Assembly: GCA_004554425.1 (NCBI GenBank)
Contig: SFMI01000110.1
Coordinates: 1 to 11,410 of the forward strand
Reading direction: 5' to 3'
Length of the DNA: 11,410 nucleotides
From: Candidatus Saccharimonadota bacterium
GTDB lineage: Bacteria > Eremiobacterota > Xenobia > Xenobiales > Xenobiaceae
The position numbers and the translations under genes are program-made. The notes under the pieces are model-generated. The model worked only from the letters and a program-made list of their open reading frames with translations, was not told the origin of the DNA and searched no databases. Positions within the stretch are counted from its first letter, which is position 1. Each line of letters opens with the position of its first letter. Of the stretch, positions 1-5,790 are shown one piece after another.

Positions 1-1
1 G

Positions 2-616
2 CTAACTTGTTGCAATTCCGTATTGGAATTGGTCGTTGGCAATTTGCTTCATTTAATCAATTTTTCTATGAAAGGTTCGGTTTTGGTAGGCCTTAACGTT
101 ATGGTTTATACCGTACTTTTCAGCCGCATTCCGCGTTTTGGAATTGTAACTTTGTGTGGACTGGCCACAGCAGCGGTCAATTTTATTTTAACTGGTGGCT
201 TTAAGTTTTTTGCTCTTTATTGCATAGTTGTGGAAGCTTTGGTTGTAGATATAATTTTTGTGAAATTCGGTCTCAATAAAATAAGTGTTATGAGCGCTTG
301 TATAATAGCGGGAATTGTGGCCAGTTTGTGCGGCTTATTTAATGGAGTAGTCTTTTTGGGCATAGATGTATCTCAAGCAGCTCAGCGTATTTCCCAAAGC
401 CCACTTACCTTGGGGCAGCCTTTGGCCGTTATTTTAGCTTTTATTATCGCTTGGCGTATTGTAGTAGGCTGGGCTTTTGGTTTAGTTTCCTGTAAAATTT
501 TAGAAGTGCTCAATCCTGAATTAGCTAGAATTATGCCAGGCGCTGTACAGAATGAAGTTGCGTTAGCAAGCTCTAAGAGTAAGGTGGACAATTCAGAGAA
601 AGCGAAGGCTGTTTAA
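2..616 (+). CDS. Partial polytopic membrane protein, possible ECF-transporter S component
   Basis: Only the 3' part of this gene is in the window. The frame is open to the left edge, and the first possible starts (TTG at 23, ATG at 68) lack a ribosome binding site. The visible part holds about five hydrophobic helices (near nucleotides 70-130, 140-190, 200-265, 285-355 and 415-515) and then a charged Lys/Ser-rich tail. An Arg-Ile-Pro-Arg-Phe-Gly turn after the first helix and a Gly-Gly turn after the second resemble the small S subunits of ECF vitamin transporters, which usually have six helices in under 200 residues. That would fit loss of one N-terminal helix here. The assignment rests on topology and style, not on a diagnostic motif, so the substrate cannot be named and another small integral membrane protein is possible. 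The nitroreductase starts 5 bases downstream, so the two are probably cotranscribed. Confidence 0.5.
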   Translation, partial: LTCCNSVLELVVGNLLHLINFSMKGSVLVGLNVMVYTVLFSRIPRFGIVTLCGLATAAVNFILTGGFKFFALYCIVVEALVVDIIFVKFGLNKISVMSACIIAGIVASLCGLFNGVVFLGIDVSQAAQRISQSPLTLGQPLAVILAFIIAWRIVVGWAFGLVSCKILEVLNPELARIMPGAVQNEVALASSKSKVDNSEKAKAV

Positions 617-621
617 TAATT

Positions 622-1287
622 ATGCTGCAAGTAAAAAATTTTTTATTTACACTGGGGGCGGTAGCTTCTTTAACTTTGAGCTGTGCGGCTCAGCCCAAAG
701 CGATCGATTTGCCTAAGCCGGTTACTACTGGCGGCTGTCCGATTATGGATGTATTCAGTAATCGTCATGCCGAGCGTGATTTTTTGTTACAAAAAGATAT
801 TCCTAGGCAAATTGTCAGCAATTTGCTTTGGGCCACTTGGGGTATCAATCGTGCTGACGGTAAGCACACCGCTCCTACTGCTATGGATAGGAGAAATATT
901 GATGTTTATGTAGCTAAGGCTGATGGTCTTTGGCATTATGATGCCATTAACAATAAATTAGTGCTGGTCAAAAGCGGAGACGCCCGTAGAGGCAAGTTCA
1001 AGGAAGCCCCTATGCTTTTTTATTACGCTGCGGTGCCGGATAATTTTGCCTATTCTCACGCTGGTTCACTATATCAAAATGCCGGCCTTTACTGTGCCTC
1101 TATCGGATTAGGTAATGTAGTAGTGGGAGCTAAGCCTACTATGGATGAAATTAACCGCGACTATAACTTGGGGGGAGGAGTGAAAGTTTTAGTTGCTCAG
1201 GCTTTTGGCTGGCCAAAATCTTCTAAAAAAGTTGATCCTGCAACTTTGCCAATTAACCCTGGTCGGCGCAGTCCTGACGCTTATTAG
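622..1287 (+). CDS. Exported nitroreductase-family flavoprotein (SagB/ThcOx-like)
   Basis: This 221-residue protein belongs to the FMN-dependent nitroreductase fold. The first 24 residues look like a Sec signal: Lys5, a hydrophobic stretch 7-20, then Ser-Cys-Ala-Ala. Cys21 could be a lipoprotein cysteine, although the box (Thr-Leu-Ser-Cys) is imperfect; signal peptidase I cleavage after Ala23 is the alternative. The mature domain begins with a Gly-Gly-Cys-Pro-Ile segment and Arg48-His-Ala-Glu-Arg52, the usual FMN-phosphate arginine region. It continues through Leu-Leu-Trp-Ala-Thr-Trp-Gly-Ile-Asn-Arg (68-77) and the helix Gln152-Asn-Ala-Gly-Leu...Gly-Leu-Gly (152-164) typical of the family. 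The substrate is unknown. It would use a reduced flavin outside the cytoplasm, which is unusual for nitroreductases but seen in SagB-type proteins of anaerobes. It follows the membrane gene by 5 bases with only a weak AAGG ribosome binding site, which suggests translational coupling. An intrinsic terminator follows. Confidence 0.85.
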   Translation: MLQVKNFLFTLGAVASLTLSCAAQPKAIDLPKPVTTGGCPIMDVFSNRHAERDFLLQKDIPRQIVSNLLWATWGINRADGKHTAPTAMDRRNIDVYVAKADGLWHYDAINNKLVLVKSGDARRGKFKEAPMLFYYAAVPDNFAYSHAGSLYQNAGLYCASIGLGNVVVGAKPTMDEINRDYNLGGGVKVLVAQAFGWPKSSKKVDPATLPINPGRRSPDAY

Positions 1288-1309
1288 TTTTTAGTCTTTT
1301 AACTTAATG

Positions 1310-1357
1310 TCCGGGAAAAGCTTGAGCTTAGCGCGAATAGCATCCCGGATTTTTTTT
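1310..1357 (+). terminator. Intrinsic terminator after the nitroreductase
   Basis: TCCGGGA at 1310-1316 pairs perfectly with TCCCGGA at 1343-1349 and is followed directly by eight T (1350-1357). The 26-base loop contains a second small stem, AAGC/GCTT (1318-1321 and 1326-1329). The signal ends the membrane-protein/nitroreductase transcript. It lies only 14 bases before the ATG of the next gene, so it could instead act as an attenuator for readthrough into the exonuclease. Confidence 0.75.
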
Positions 1358-1363
1358 GAAGGG
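1358..1363 (+). promoter_or_regulatory. Ribosome binding site of the exonuclease, abutting the terminator
   Basis: GAAGGG lies 8 bases before the ATG at 1372 and supports that start. It begins on the base after the terminator T-run, so the exonuclease mRNA must start within or upstream of the hairpin in order to carry this site. Confidence 0.65.
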
Positions 1364-1371
1364 AATAAACC

Positions 1372-2244
1372 ATGTCCGATACTTTGTATATTGTCGATAC
1401 TATGTATCAAATATTTAAAAGCTTTTACGGTTTGGGGCGCAATGCTCGTTTAACCAGTCCGCAGGGTGTGCCTACCGGAGCCGTTTATGGCTTAGCCAGA
1501 ACCCTAAAAAGTTGGCGCCACAAATTGGGCATGGAATATTGCATTTGCGCTTTTGAAAGTCCAGTACCGGTATTTCGCTGCGAACTTTCTCCAGAATACA
1601 AAGCCAACCGTCCGCCTGTTGATCCAGATCTAAAAGTACAAATACCTTTAGCTATTGATATGTGCCGCCATCTAGGCTATACGATAGTTTCTGCCGATGG
1701 CTATGAAGCTGATGACGTAATTGGCACTTTGGCAGCCAAAGCTTTACAAAAAGGTTGGAAAGTTCGTGTTATGTCTAAAGACAAAGACTTGGCACAATTG
1801 CTAGCGTTGGAAGGTGATATTGCCGTTATGATGCCTTCAGATGGCAAAGCTAAGGATCACTATGTAGACAAAAATACTTGCCAGGAACATTATTGCGGCG
1901 TACCTGCCGAGCTAATCGTCGATTGGTTGGCTTTAATGGGCGATACTTCAGATAATATTATCGGTATCAAAGGTATAGGCGAAAAAACTGGTGCCAAGCT
2001 TTTAAATAAATGTGGCAGTTTAGATAAATTGATGGAACAACCAAATTTAGCCGGCCGTTTTGCTGCTGAAATTGCCGCTTCCCAAGAGCGCTTGCGTCTA
2101 AATAGATGCTTGGCTACTGTGTGCAAAGATGTACCTTTGCCTTTTGAATTAGAAAATTTAGCCGATTTTGCTATAAAAAATCCCGACAATGAAGCTGAAA
2201 ACTTTTGCAACAATTTGGGGATAAACTTGGGTGCATTAAACTAA
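1372..2244 (+). CDS. Stand-alone 5'-3' exonuclease (DNA polymerase I N-terminal type)
   Basis: This 290-residue protein matches only the 5' nuclease part of DNA polymerase I; no 3'-5' exonuclease or polymerase domain follows. Such flap-type nucleases remove 5' flaps and RNA primers during lagging-strand synthesis and repair. Visible motifs in order are Ile-Val-Asp9, the arch-region Tyr-Lys-Ala-Asn-Arg-Pro (76-81), Glu112-Ala-Asp114-Asp115, Asp137-Lys-Asp139, Gly190-Asp191-Thr-Ser-Asp194-Asn, and a helix-3-turn-helix DNA-binding motif around 195-212 (Gly-Ile-Lys-Gly-Ile-Gly-Glu-Lys-Thr). One metal-site position differs: the strand that reads Val-Phe-Asp63 in E. coli Pol I reads Ala-Phe-Glu62 here. 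The ATG is supported by GAAGGG at 1358. It is probably cotranscribed with the small gene 3 bases downstream. The cellular role could be as the main primer-removal nuclease if the genome's polymerase I lacks this domain, or as an auxiliary enzyme like E. coli Xni. Confidence 0.9.
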   Translation: MSDTLYIVDTMYQIFKSFYGLGRNARLTSPQGVPTGAVYGLARTLKSWRHKLGMEYCICAFESPVPVFRCELSPEYKANRPPVDPDLKVQIPLAIDMCRHLGYTIVSADGYEADDVIGTLAAKALQKGWKVRVMSKDKDLAQLLALEGDIAVMMPSDGKAKDHYVDKNTCQEHYCGVPAELIVDWLALMGDTSDNIIGIKGIGEKTGAKLLNKCGSLDKLMEQPNLAGRFAAEIAASQERLRLNRCLATVCKDVPLPFELENLADFAIKNPDNEAENFCNNLGINLGALN

Positions 2245-2247
2245 ATA

Positions 2248-2589
2248 ATGAATATTACCCAATTTTTAGATCAATACGAGCTACATGATAGTTTGCTTGA
2301 ATTTGTAAGTTACAATGCCGAAAAAGAAGAGCTAGAGCTAAAAATAAATTTTTGTTACTGGATGCAAAGTAATTATGATAATTTGTCTCCGGAAACAGGT
2401 TTAGTTTTAGTGAAATTTTATGATGTAACTGAATATTCAGGCCTTACTGGAAATACTGATGATTTCAGTATTCTAGAGCTCAAATTAGATCAAGATGGCT
2501 CTATTATCATATCTGTTTTAGATGATGATAAAAATGAATTTTTCAGCTTAAGTTTTAAAGCTAAATATGTAGAAATTTGCAAACTGTAA
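2248..2589 (+). CDS. Small acidic protein of unknown function
   Basis: A 113-residue acidic protein that I cannot assign to a family. It begins with a short helix-like segment and Leu-His-Asp-Ser (residues 12-15). Alternating hydrophobic strands follow, with Phe-Cys-Tyr-Trp-Met around 35-39 and several Asp-rich turns near the C-terminus. The pattern suggests a compact mostly-beta domain. A Leu-His-Asp-Ser start followed by beta strands is seen in several small families, including some toxin-immunity proteins, but no toxin gene lies beside it and I do not claim that role. The ATG is 3 bases after the exonuclease stop and has no strong ribosome binding site, so translation probably depends on reinitiation after the exonuclease. 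A strong terminator follows. No signal peptide or membrane helix is visible, so it should be cytoplasmic. Confidence 0.7.
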   Translation: MNITQFLDQYELHDSLLEFVSYNAEKEELELKINFCYWMQSNYDNLSPETGLVLVKFYDVTEYSGLTGNTDDFSILELKLDQDGSIIISVLDDDKNEFFSLSFKAKYVEICKL

Positions 2590-2610
2590 TAGAATCATCT
2601 AGATAACAAA

Positions 2611-2650
2611 AAAAAGCTGCCCGCACTGAATTTGGTGCGGGCAGCTTTTT
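2611..2650. terminator. Bidirectional terminator between convergent genes
   Basis: A perfect 16-bp inverted repeat (2611-2626 with 2635-2650, core GCTGCCCGCAC) encloses an 8-base loop. The stem ends in A5/T5, and the A-run extends to 2608. It therefore gives a GC-rich hairpin with a U tract on either strand. It lies between the + strand small gene (stop 2589) and the - strand M20 peptidase (stop 2694) and should terminate both. Confidence 0.92.
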
Positions 2651-2693
2651 ATATGGCGTCCTTAATTGGGCCGCTTGGCAAAATGTATAGAGT

Positions 2694-4073
2694 TTACTTC
2701 TTCATTTCGGGCAAAGCGGCGATTTCTTGCATTAAGTATGCAGAAGCGGCGATACCAGCGTGGAAGTTCTCTAAGGAAAGGTGCTCGTTGGGAGCGTGAA
2801 TTTGCTCATCTTCCAAGCCTACGCCTAAGAGGACGGCCGGAATGTTGAGCACTTTGGTGAAGGTGGAAACAATAGGAATAGAACCGCCTTCGCGTACGCG
2901 TACAGGAGTAGCGTTCCAAGCTTTCTGGGCGGCCACGTTGGCTGCGCGAAGTACTGGATCATCCGGAGAAGTCATCCAAGCGGGGCCGCCGTGATCGACG
3001 CTCACCTTGACAGTGACGGCAGGGGAGGCCAAGCGTCTAATTTCGGCTTCCAAAAGCTTGGCGATCTCTTGGTCGTCCTGGTCGGGCACCAAACGGCAAG
3101 AAATTTTGGCATAAGCTTTGGCGGGAATAACGGTCTTGGCACCTTCGCCAGTAAATCCGCCCCAAATGCCGTTGACATCTAAAGTGGGACGAGCCCAGCG
3201 ACGCTCAATGCAAGAGTAACCTTCTTCACCGCAAAGTTCAGGAGAACCGACCAATTTACGGTATTCTTCTTCGTCAAAATCGAGGCCTTGCCACTCTTTG
3301 CGCTCTTCTTCGGAAAGAGGACGTACTTTGTCATAGAAGTGAGGCACGGTAATGTGGTACTTGTCATCTTTGAGGTGGGCGATAATGCGGCAAAGCTCAT
3401 TGATGGGGTTAGGCACAGCGCCGCCGAACATGCCGGAGTGCATGTCGGTATCTCCGCCTTTAATTTCTACCTCTAAGTAGGTGAGACCACGTAAGCCATA
3501 AAGCAAGGAAGGCTTGCCAGGAGCATACATAGTGGTATCGGAAATAACTAAAACGTCAGCTTTCAAAAGATCGGCATGTTCGACGATCCAATTGTCTAAA
3601 TTGGGGCTGCCGCATTCTTCCTCGCCTTCAATGCAGAACTTTAAGTTGACGGGCATGGCCTTCAGATCATTGAGAGTTTTGGCAGCTTTAATATGTACCA
3701 AGAACTGGCCCTTGTCGTCGGAAGTACCGCGGGCGTAGATCTTGCCGTCACGAATAGTCGGCTCGAAAGGAGGGGTCTCCCACTCTTCGATAGGATCTTC
3801 GGGCTGCACATCATAGTGGCCGTAAACTAAAATGGTAGGGCGGTTGGGGAGTTGCTCGGACTGGGCAAAAACGATAGGATGGCCGGGAGTAGGCATAATT
3901 TCTGCCTTTTCAATGCCGGCTTCATGAAGCTGACGTACTACTTCCTGAGCGCAGGCCAGCATATCCTTTTTGTGACTCTCGTCGGTGCTGACGCTGGGAA
4001 TGCGCAAAATAGACTTGAGATCTTCCTCAAACTTGGCGGCATTCTCTTTCAAATAAGTGGTAATTTCCGTCAT
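2694..4073 (-). CDS. M20-family metallopeptidase (dipeptidase)
   Basis: This 459-residue protein is a di-zinc M20 peptidase of the dipeptidase/CNDP-like group and probably releases amino acids from dipeptides in the cytoplasm. Metal and catalytic residues are visible: Gly-His86-Tyr-Asp88-Val, Arg-Gly-Thr-Ser-Asp119-Asp-Lys-Gly with the bridging Asp, Glu151-Glu152 (general base and ligand), Asp179, and Ile-His426-Ala-Pro-Asn-Glu. His212 (Met-His-Ser-Gly) marks the start of the lid/dimerisation domain. The length is normal for the family. The frame is open to an ATG at 4148, but the ATG at 4073 is chosen because AGGAGG (4080-4085) sits 6 bases upstream and the family's N-terminal helix starts there. 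C-ending codons and AAG appear more common than in neighbouring genes, consistent with high expression. No signal peptide is visible. The exact dipeptide specificity cannot be read from the sequence. Confidence 0.93.
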   Translation of the reverse strand: MTEITTYLKENAAKFEEDLKSILRIPSVSTDESHKKDMLACAQEVVRQLHEAGIEKAEIMPTPGHPIVFAQSEQLPNRPTILVYGHYDVQPEDPIEEWETPPFEPTIRDGKIYARGTSDDKGQFLVHIKAAKTLNDLKAMPVNLKFCIEGEEECGSPNLDNWIVEHADLLKADVLVISDTTMYAPGKPSLLYGLRGLTYLEVEIKGGDTDMHSGMFGGAVPNPINELCRIIAHLKDDKYHITVPHFYDKVRPLSEEERKEWQGLDFDEEEYRKLVGSPELCGEEGYSCIERRWARPTLDVNGIWGGFTGEGAKTVIPAKAYAKISCRLVPDQDDQEIAKLLEAEIRRLASPAVTVKVSVDHGGPAWMTSPDDPVLRAANVAAQKAWNATPVRVREGGSIPIVSTFTKVLNIPAVLLGVGLEDEQIHAPNEHLSLENFHAGIAASAYLMQEIAALPEMKK

Positions 4074-4079
4074 AAATTT

Positions 4080-4085
4080 CCTCCT
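4080..4085 (-). promoter_or_regulatory. Consensus ribosome binding site of the M20 peptidase
   Basis: On the - strand this reads AGGAGG, 6 bases before the ATG at 4073. It decides the start against the upstream in-frame ATG at 4148, which has no comparable site. Confidence 0.85.
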
Positions 4086-4168
4086 GCCTGAATTTTTGAA
4101 CAAGCAAAACTCACTGTGAACTCGCTCCTGTGTTTTGGAAAAGCGCAAAACAGAATCGATTGTGCAAT

Positions 4169-4208
4169 AAAAAAAACGAGCTTCGGGTCATTCAACCCAA
4201 AACCCGTT
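4169..4208 (-). terminator. Intrinsic terminator downstream of tRNA-Ser
   Basis: Read on the - strand, 4208-4195 pairs with 4188-4175 in a 14-bp stem that includes a few G-U pairs. The loop is 6 bases, and eight T follow (complement of the A-run 4169-4176). The signal lies 27 bases beyond the tRNA 3' end, so it should stop tRNA transcription before the M20 gene. The + strand lacks a T-run on the other side, so it works in one direction. Confidence 0.85.
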
Positions 4209-4234
4209 ATTCATAGGGGATTGCTATTCTACAG

Positions 4235-4324
4235 TGGCGGAGTGACTGGGATTCGAACCCAGGTGGGCCTTTTGGACCCTCACGCTTAGCAGGCGTGCGC
4301 CTTTAACCTCTCGGCCATCGCTCC
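4235..4324 (-). tRNA. tRNA-Ser, anticodon GCU (reads AGC/AGU)
   Basis: A 90-base tRNA with an encoded 3' CCA and discriminator G73, as usual for serine. The anticodon stem is CACGC/GCGTG around loop CTGCTAA; the anticodon GCT lies at complement 4288-4290. The T arm is CTGGG/CCCAG with loop TTCGAAT, the D arm is GCC/GGC, and there is the long variable arm of class II tRNAs. Two irregularities are visible: the acceptor stem GGAGCGA/TCACTCC has a C5-A68 mismatch, and the variable stem (GGG-T-CC against GG-CCC) pairs only with a bulged T. Both the near-consensus promoter upstream and the terminator downstream are present, so it looks functional. Confidence 0.95.
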
Positions 4325-4337
4325 GTGGAACGACGTG

Positions 4338-4366
4338 ATTATAATAAGAGATGAAAAAAAAAGCAA
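4338..4366 (-). promoter_or_regulatory. Sigma-70-type promoter of tRNA-Ser
   Basis: On the - strand TTGCTT (4366-4361) is followed by a 17-base spacer and a perfect TATAAT (4343-4338). Transcription would start near 4331, giving a leader of about 6 bases before the tRNA. The bases between the -10 box and the start are GC-rich (CACGTCG), a feature common in growth-rate-controlled stable RNA promoters. Confidence 0.8.
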
Positions 4367-4512
4367 GGGGGTAAGCTAAAAAAAGTTATCGTTAAGGAAA
4401 ATATTGCTCGTCAGAAACACGGTATCTGGGATATATCATAGTTTCGTAGTAGAAAAAATATGGGAGGAATAAGGTTCTATTTTGCAAATTTTCTGCGTAA
4501 TTGAATTAAAAT

Positions 4513-4553
4513 AATACCATAAACGGTATATGCAATATCCCGCTTATGGTATT
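4513..4553. repeat. Perfect 10-bp inverted repeat upstream of the zinc-ribbon gene
   Basis: AATACCATAA (4513-4522) and TTATGGTATT (4544-4553) are exact inverse complements separated by 21 bases. A partial copy, CGGTATA, lies between them at 4524-4530. The arms are centred 31 bp apart, about three helical turns, so a dimeric repressor could bind both. No T-run follows, which argues against a terminator. It could also form a leader hairpin just upstream of the ATG at 4592. I do not recognise the motif. Confidence 0.55.
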
Positions 4554-4591
4554 GTCTAAAGCAGCCGCAAACAAGAAAGGAATATCTTATT

Positions 4592-5482
4592 ATGATTAGT
4601 TTAACTTGTCCCAATTGCTCAGCCGATTTGGAGTTGCCGGAAGGTAAAGATGTAGCCTTTTGTATGTATTGCGGCAAGAAAATTTTAATAGGCGAGCGCG
4701 TTAAAGTTAGCGGTACGGTGGCCTTAGACGACAGCAATTCGGCTAGACGTAAGGCCGAAAACTTTTTAGCTTTAGCTGAAAAATATGCCAAAGAAGATGA
4801 TAAGGAAAAGTATCAACATTATTTACAAAGAGCTCTTGAGGAAGATATTGGCATAGAAGATAAGGTGGAAGAACTGAGGGCTCGAGTAAGCAGAAGTTGG
4901 GCTGAAAAGTTTTTTGCTCTAGCCCAAAAATATGGCAGAGAAGGTGATCTTAAAAAATATAAGGAGTACTTAAGAAAAACTCTGGAAGAAGATAATAGCT
5001 TTAAACCTAAAGTTGAACAATTGAAAGAGAGTGTAAAAAGTACTGCTCAAAAACTTTTTAGTTCTGTAGATAGGAATGTAATAGAGGGTAAATATTCAGA
5101 ACTTGTAAAAAATATGCATTGGGCCCTAAATACCGAGCCTTGTGTTAATGTGAGGATAGAAGAATATAAAGAGGGAGCTTTGTCTTATTTGTATCCAGAG
5201 CTTCACTTCAAAGAACAAACATTAACTGATCTAGATAATAAATATGGCAATATGAGAGGATGTGGCTGTGCTATAGGACTTTTTATACCGTTCTTCTTAT
5301 TGTTGGCATTCCGCAATAACCCAGATTTCGCCGGTTTTCTTTTTACATTCAGTGCTTTTGTAGCCGCTATGGTTTCAATAGCTTTTGCCATTAGAGCAAC
5401 GGCACAAAAGGAAGTAGAAAAAGACAAACTTGAGTCTCAAATTAAGGAAATAAACCAGGCGATCGATGAATTGCAAAAGTAA
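4592..5482 (+). CDS. Zinc-ribbon, triple-repeat membrane protein of unknown function
   Basis: I do not recognise this 296-residue protein as a named gene. Residues 1-32 form a zinc ribbon: Cys6-Pro-Asn-Cys9 and Cys24-Met-Tyr-Cys27 in a treble of short strands. Residues 55-95, 104-144 and, more weakly, 152-192 are three tandem copies of a 48-49-residue helical unit. Each starts Ala-Glu/Gln-x-Phe/Leu-Phe/Leu and continues through a Tyr-rich helix to a Leu-Glu-Glu-Asp or similar end, resembling paired TPR-like helices. Two membrane helices follow at about 224-241 and 246-268, then a charged coiled coil to the C-terminus. There is no N-terminal signal. The simplest topology has two helices in a hairpin with the ribbon, repeats and tail in the cytoplasm. 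AAGGAA at 4577 supports the ATG. It stands alone between tRNA-Ser and the sugar operon. A scaffold or adaptor role is only inferred from its architecture. Confidence 0.8.
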   Translation: MISLTCPNCSADLELPEGKDVAFCMYCGKKILIGERVKVSGTVALDDSNSARRKAENFLALAEKYAKEDDKEKYQHYLQRALEEDIGIEDKVEELRARVSRSWAEKFFALAQKYGREGDLKKYKEYLRKTLEEDNSFKPKVEQLKESVKSTAQKLFSSVDRNVIEGKYSELVKNMHWALNTEPCVNVRIEEYKEGALSYLYPELHFKEQTLTDLDNKYGNMRGCGCAIGLFIPFFLLLAFRNNPDFAGFLFTFSAFVAAMVSIAFAIRATAQKEVEKDKLESQIKEINQAIDELQK

Positions 5483-5634
5483 CAACAGCATTACCTTTGC
5501 TTGCGTATACTATTTTTCCTAATGATAACGCGATCTAATGGATAATAATTTTGCTAATAGTGTCGGATTCGTCTACTGATACCAAAAATGAATCGTCATT
5601 AGAATTAGCTGCAGAATGATTTTCTGCGCCGTTG

Positions 5635-5666
5635 TTGTTCGGCCAAACTTGGGTTTGGCCGGGCGA
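5635..5666. repeat. Strong hairpin upstream of the sugar operon
   Basis: CGGCCAAAC (5640-5648) and GTTTGGCCG (5653-5661) pair perfectly around a TTGG loop. As RNA on the + strand the stem extends outward by five more pairs, two of them G-U, to 5635 and 5666. No T-run follows, so it is not a standard terminator. A second hairpin, GCAGAA/TTCTGC with a 5-base loop, lies just upstream at 5611-5627. The role is unknown: leader structure, small RNA or protein-binding site. Confidence 0.6.
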
Positions 5667-5761
5667 GCCATTTCCCTTAAGACCAAATTTAGCTGCCAAT
5701 TTTTTGCACAAATGCTTAGCTGCACCAGTGTGCCAAATGCTCCTCTGAGTATACTTCTTTT

Positions 5762-5790
5762 TTGACGAAAAAGGATCGCTTTTAGTTACT
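5762..5790 (+). promoter_or_regulatory. Candidate promoter of the sugar operon
   Basis: TTGACG (5762-5767) matches five of six -35 consensus bases. After 17 bases comes GTTACT (5785-5790), a poor -10 with three matches. Transcription would begin near 5797 and leave a leader of about 38 bases containing the ribosome binding site. It is the best candidate in the gap but is not strong. Confidence 0.35.

Larger units (their letters stand above)
4325..4591. other. Intergenic region between tRNA-Ser and the zinc-ribbon gene
   Basis: This 267-base divergent region holds the tRNA-Ser promoter at its left end, the inverted repeat 4513-4553, and the ribosome binding site of the next gene (AAGGAA, 4577-4582). 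A GGGAGG motif at 4462-4467 resembles a strong ribosome binding site, but only very short ORFs lie near it. A weak possible + promoter is TTGCAA (4482-4487) with TAAAAT (4507-4512), whose 19-base spacer is long. Confidence 0.5.

Noticed and set aside
2611..2650. 16-bp inverted repeat as a mobile-element end or CRISPR-like repeat
   Set aside because: Single copy, A/T tracts on both sides and position between convergent stops explain it fully as a bidirectional terminator.
4074..4148. 25-codon N-terminal extension of the M20 peptidase from the ATG at 4148
   Set aside because: The internal ATG at 4073 has AGGAGG at 6-base spacing, and the extension does not resemble the family N-terminus or a signal peptide.
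4235..4324. Integration site at tRNA-Ser for a mobile element
   Set aside because: No integrase, phage gene or direct repeat of the tRNA 3' end was seen on either side in the window.
4460..4504. 14-codon ORF near the GGGAGG motif in the tRNA/zinc-ribbon gap
   Set aside because: The ORF begins at, not after, the ribosome-binding-like motif and encodes nothing recognisable, so a leader peptide cannot be supported.
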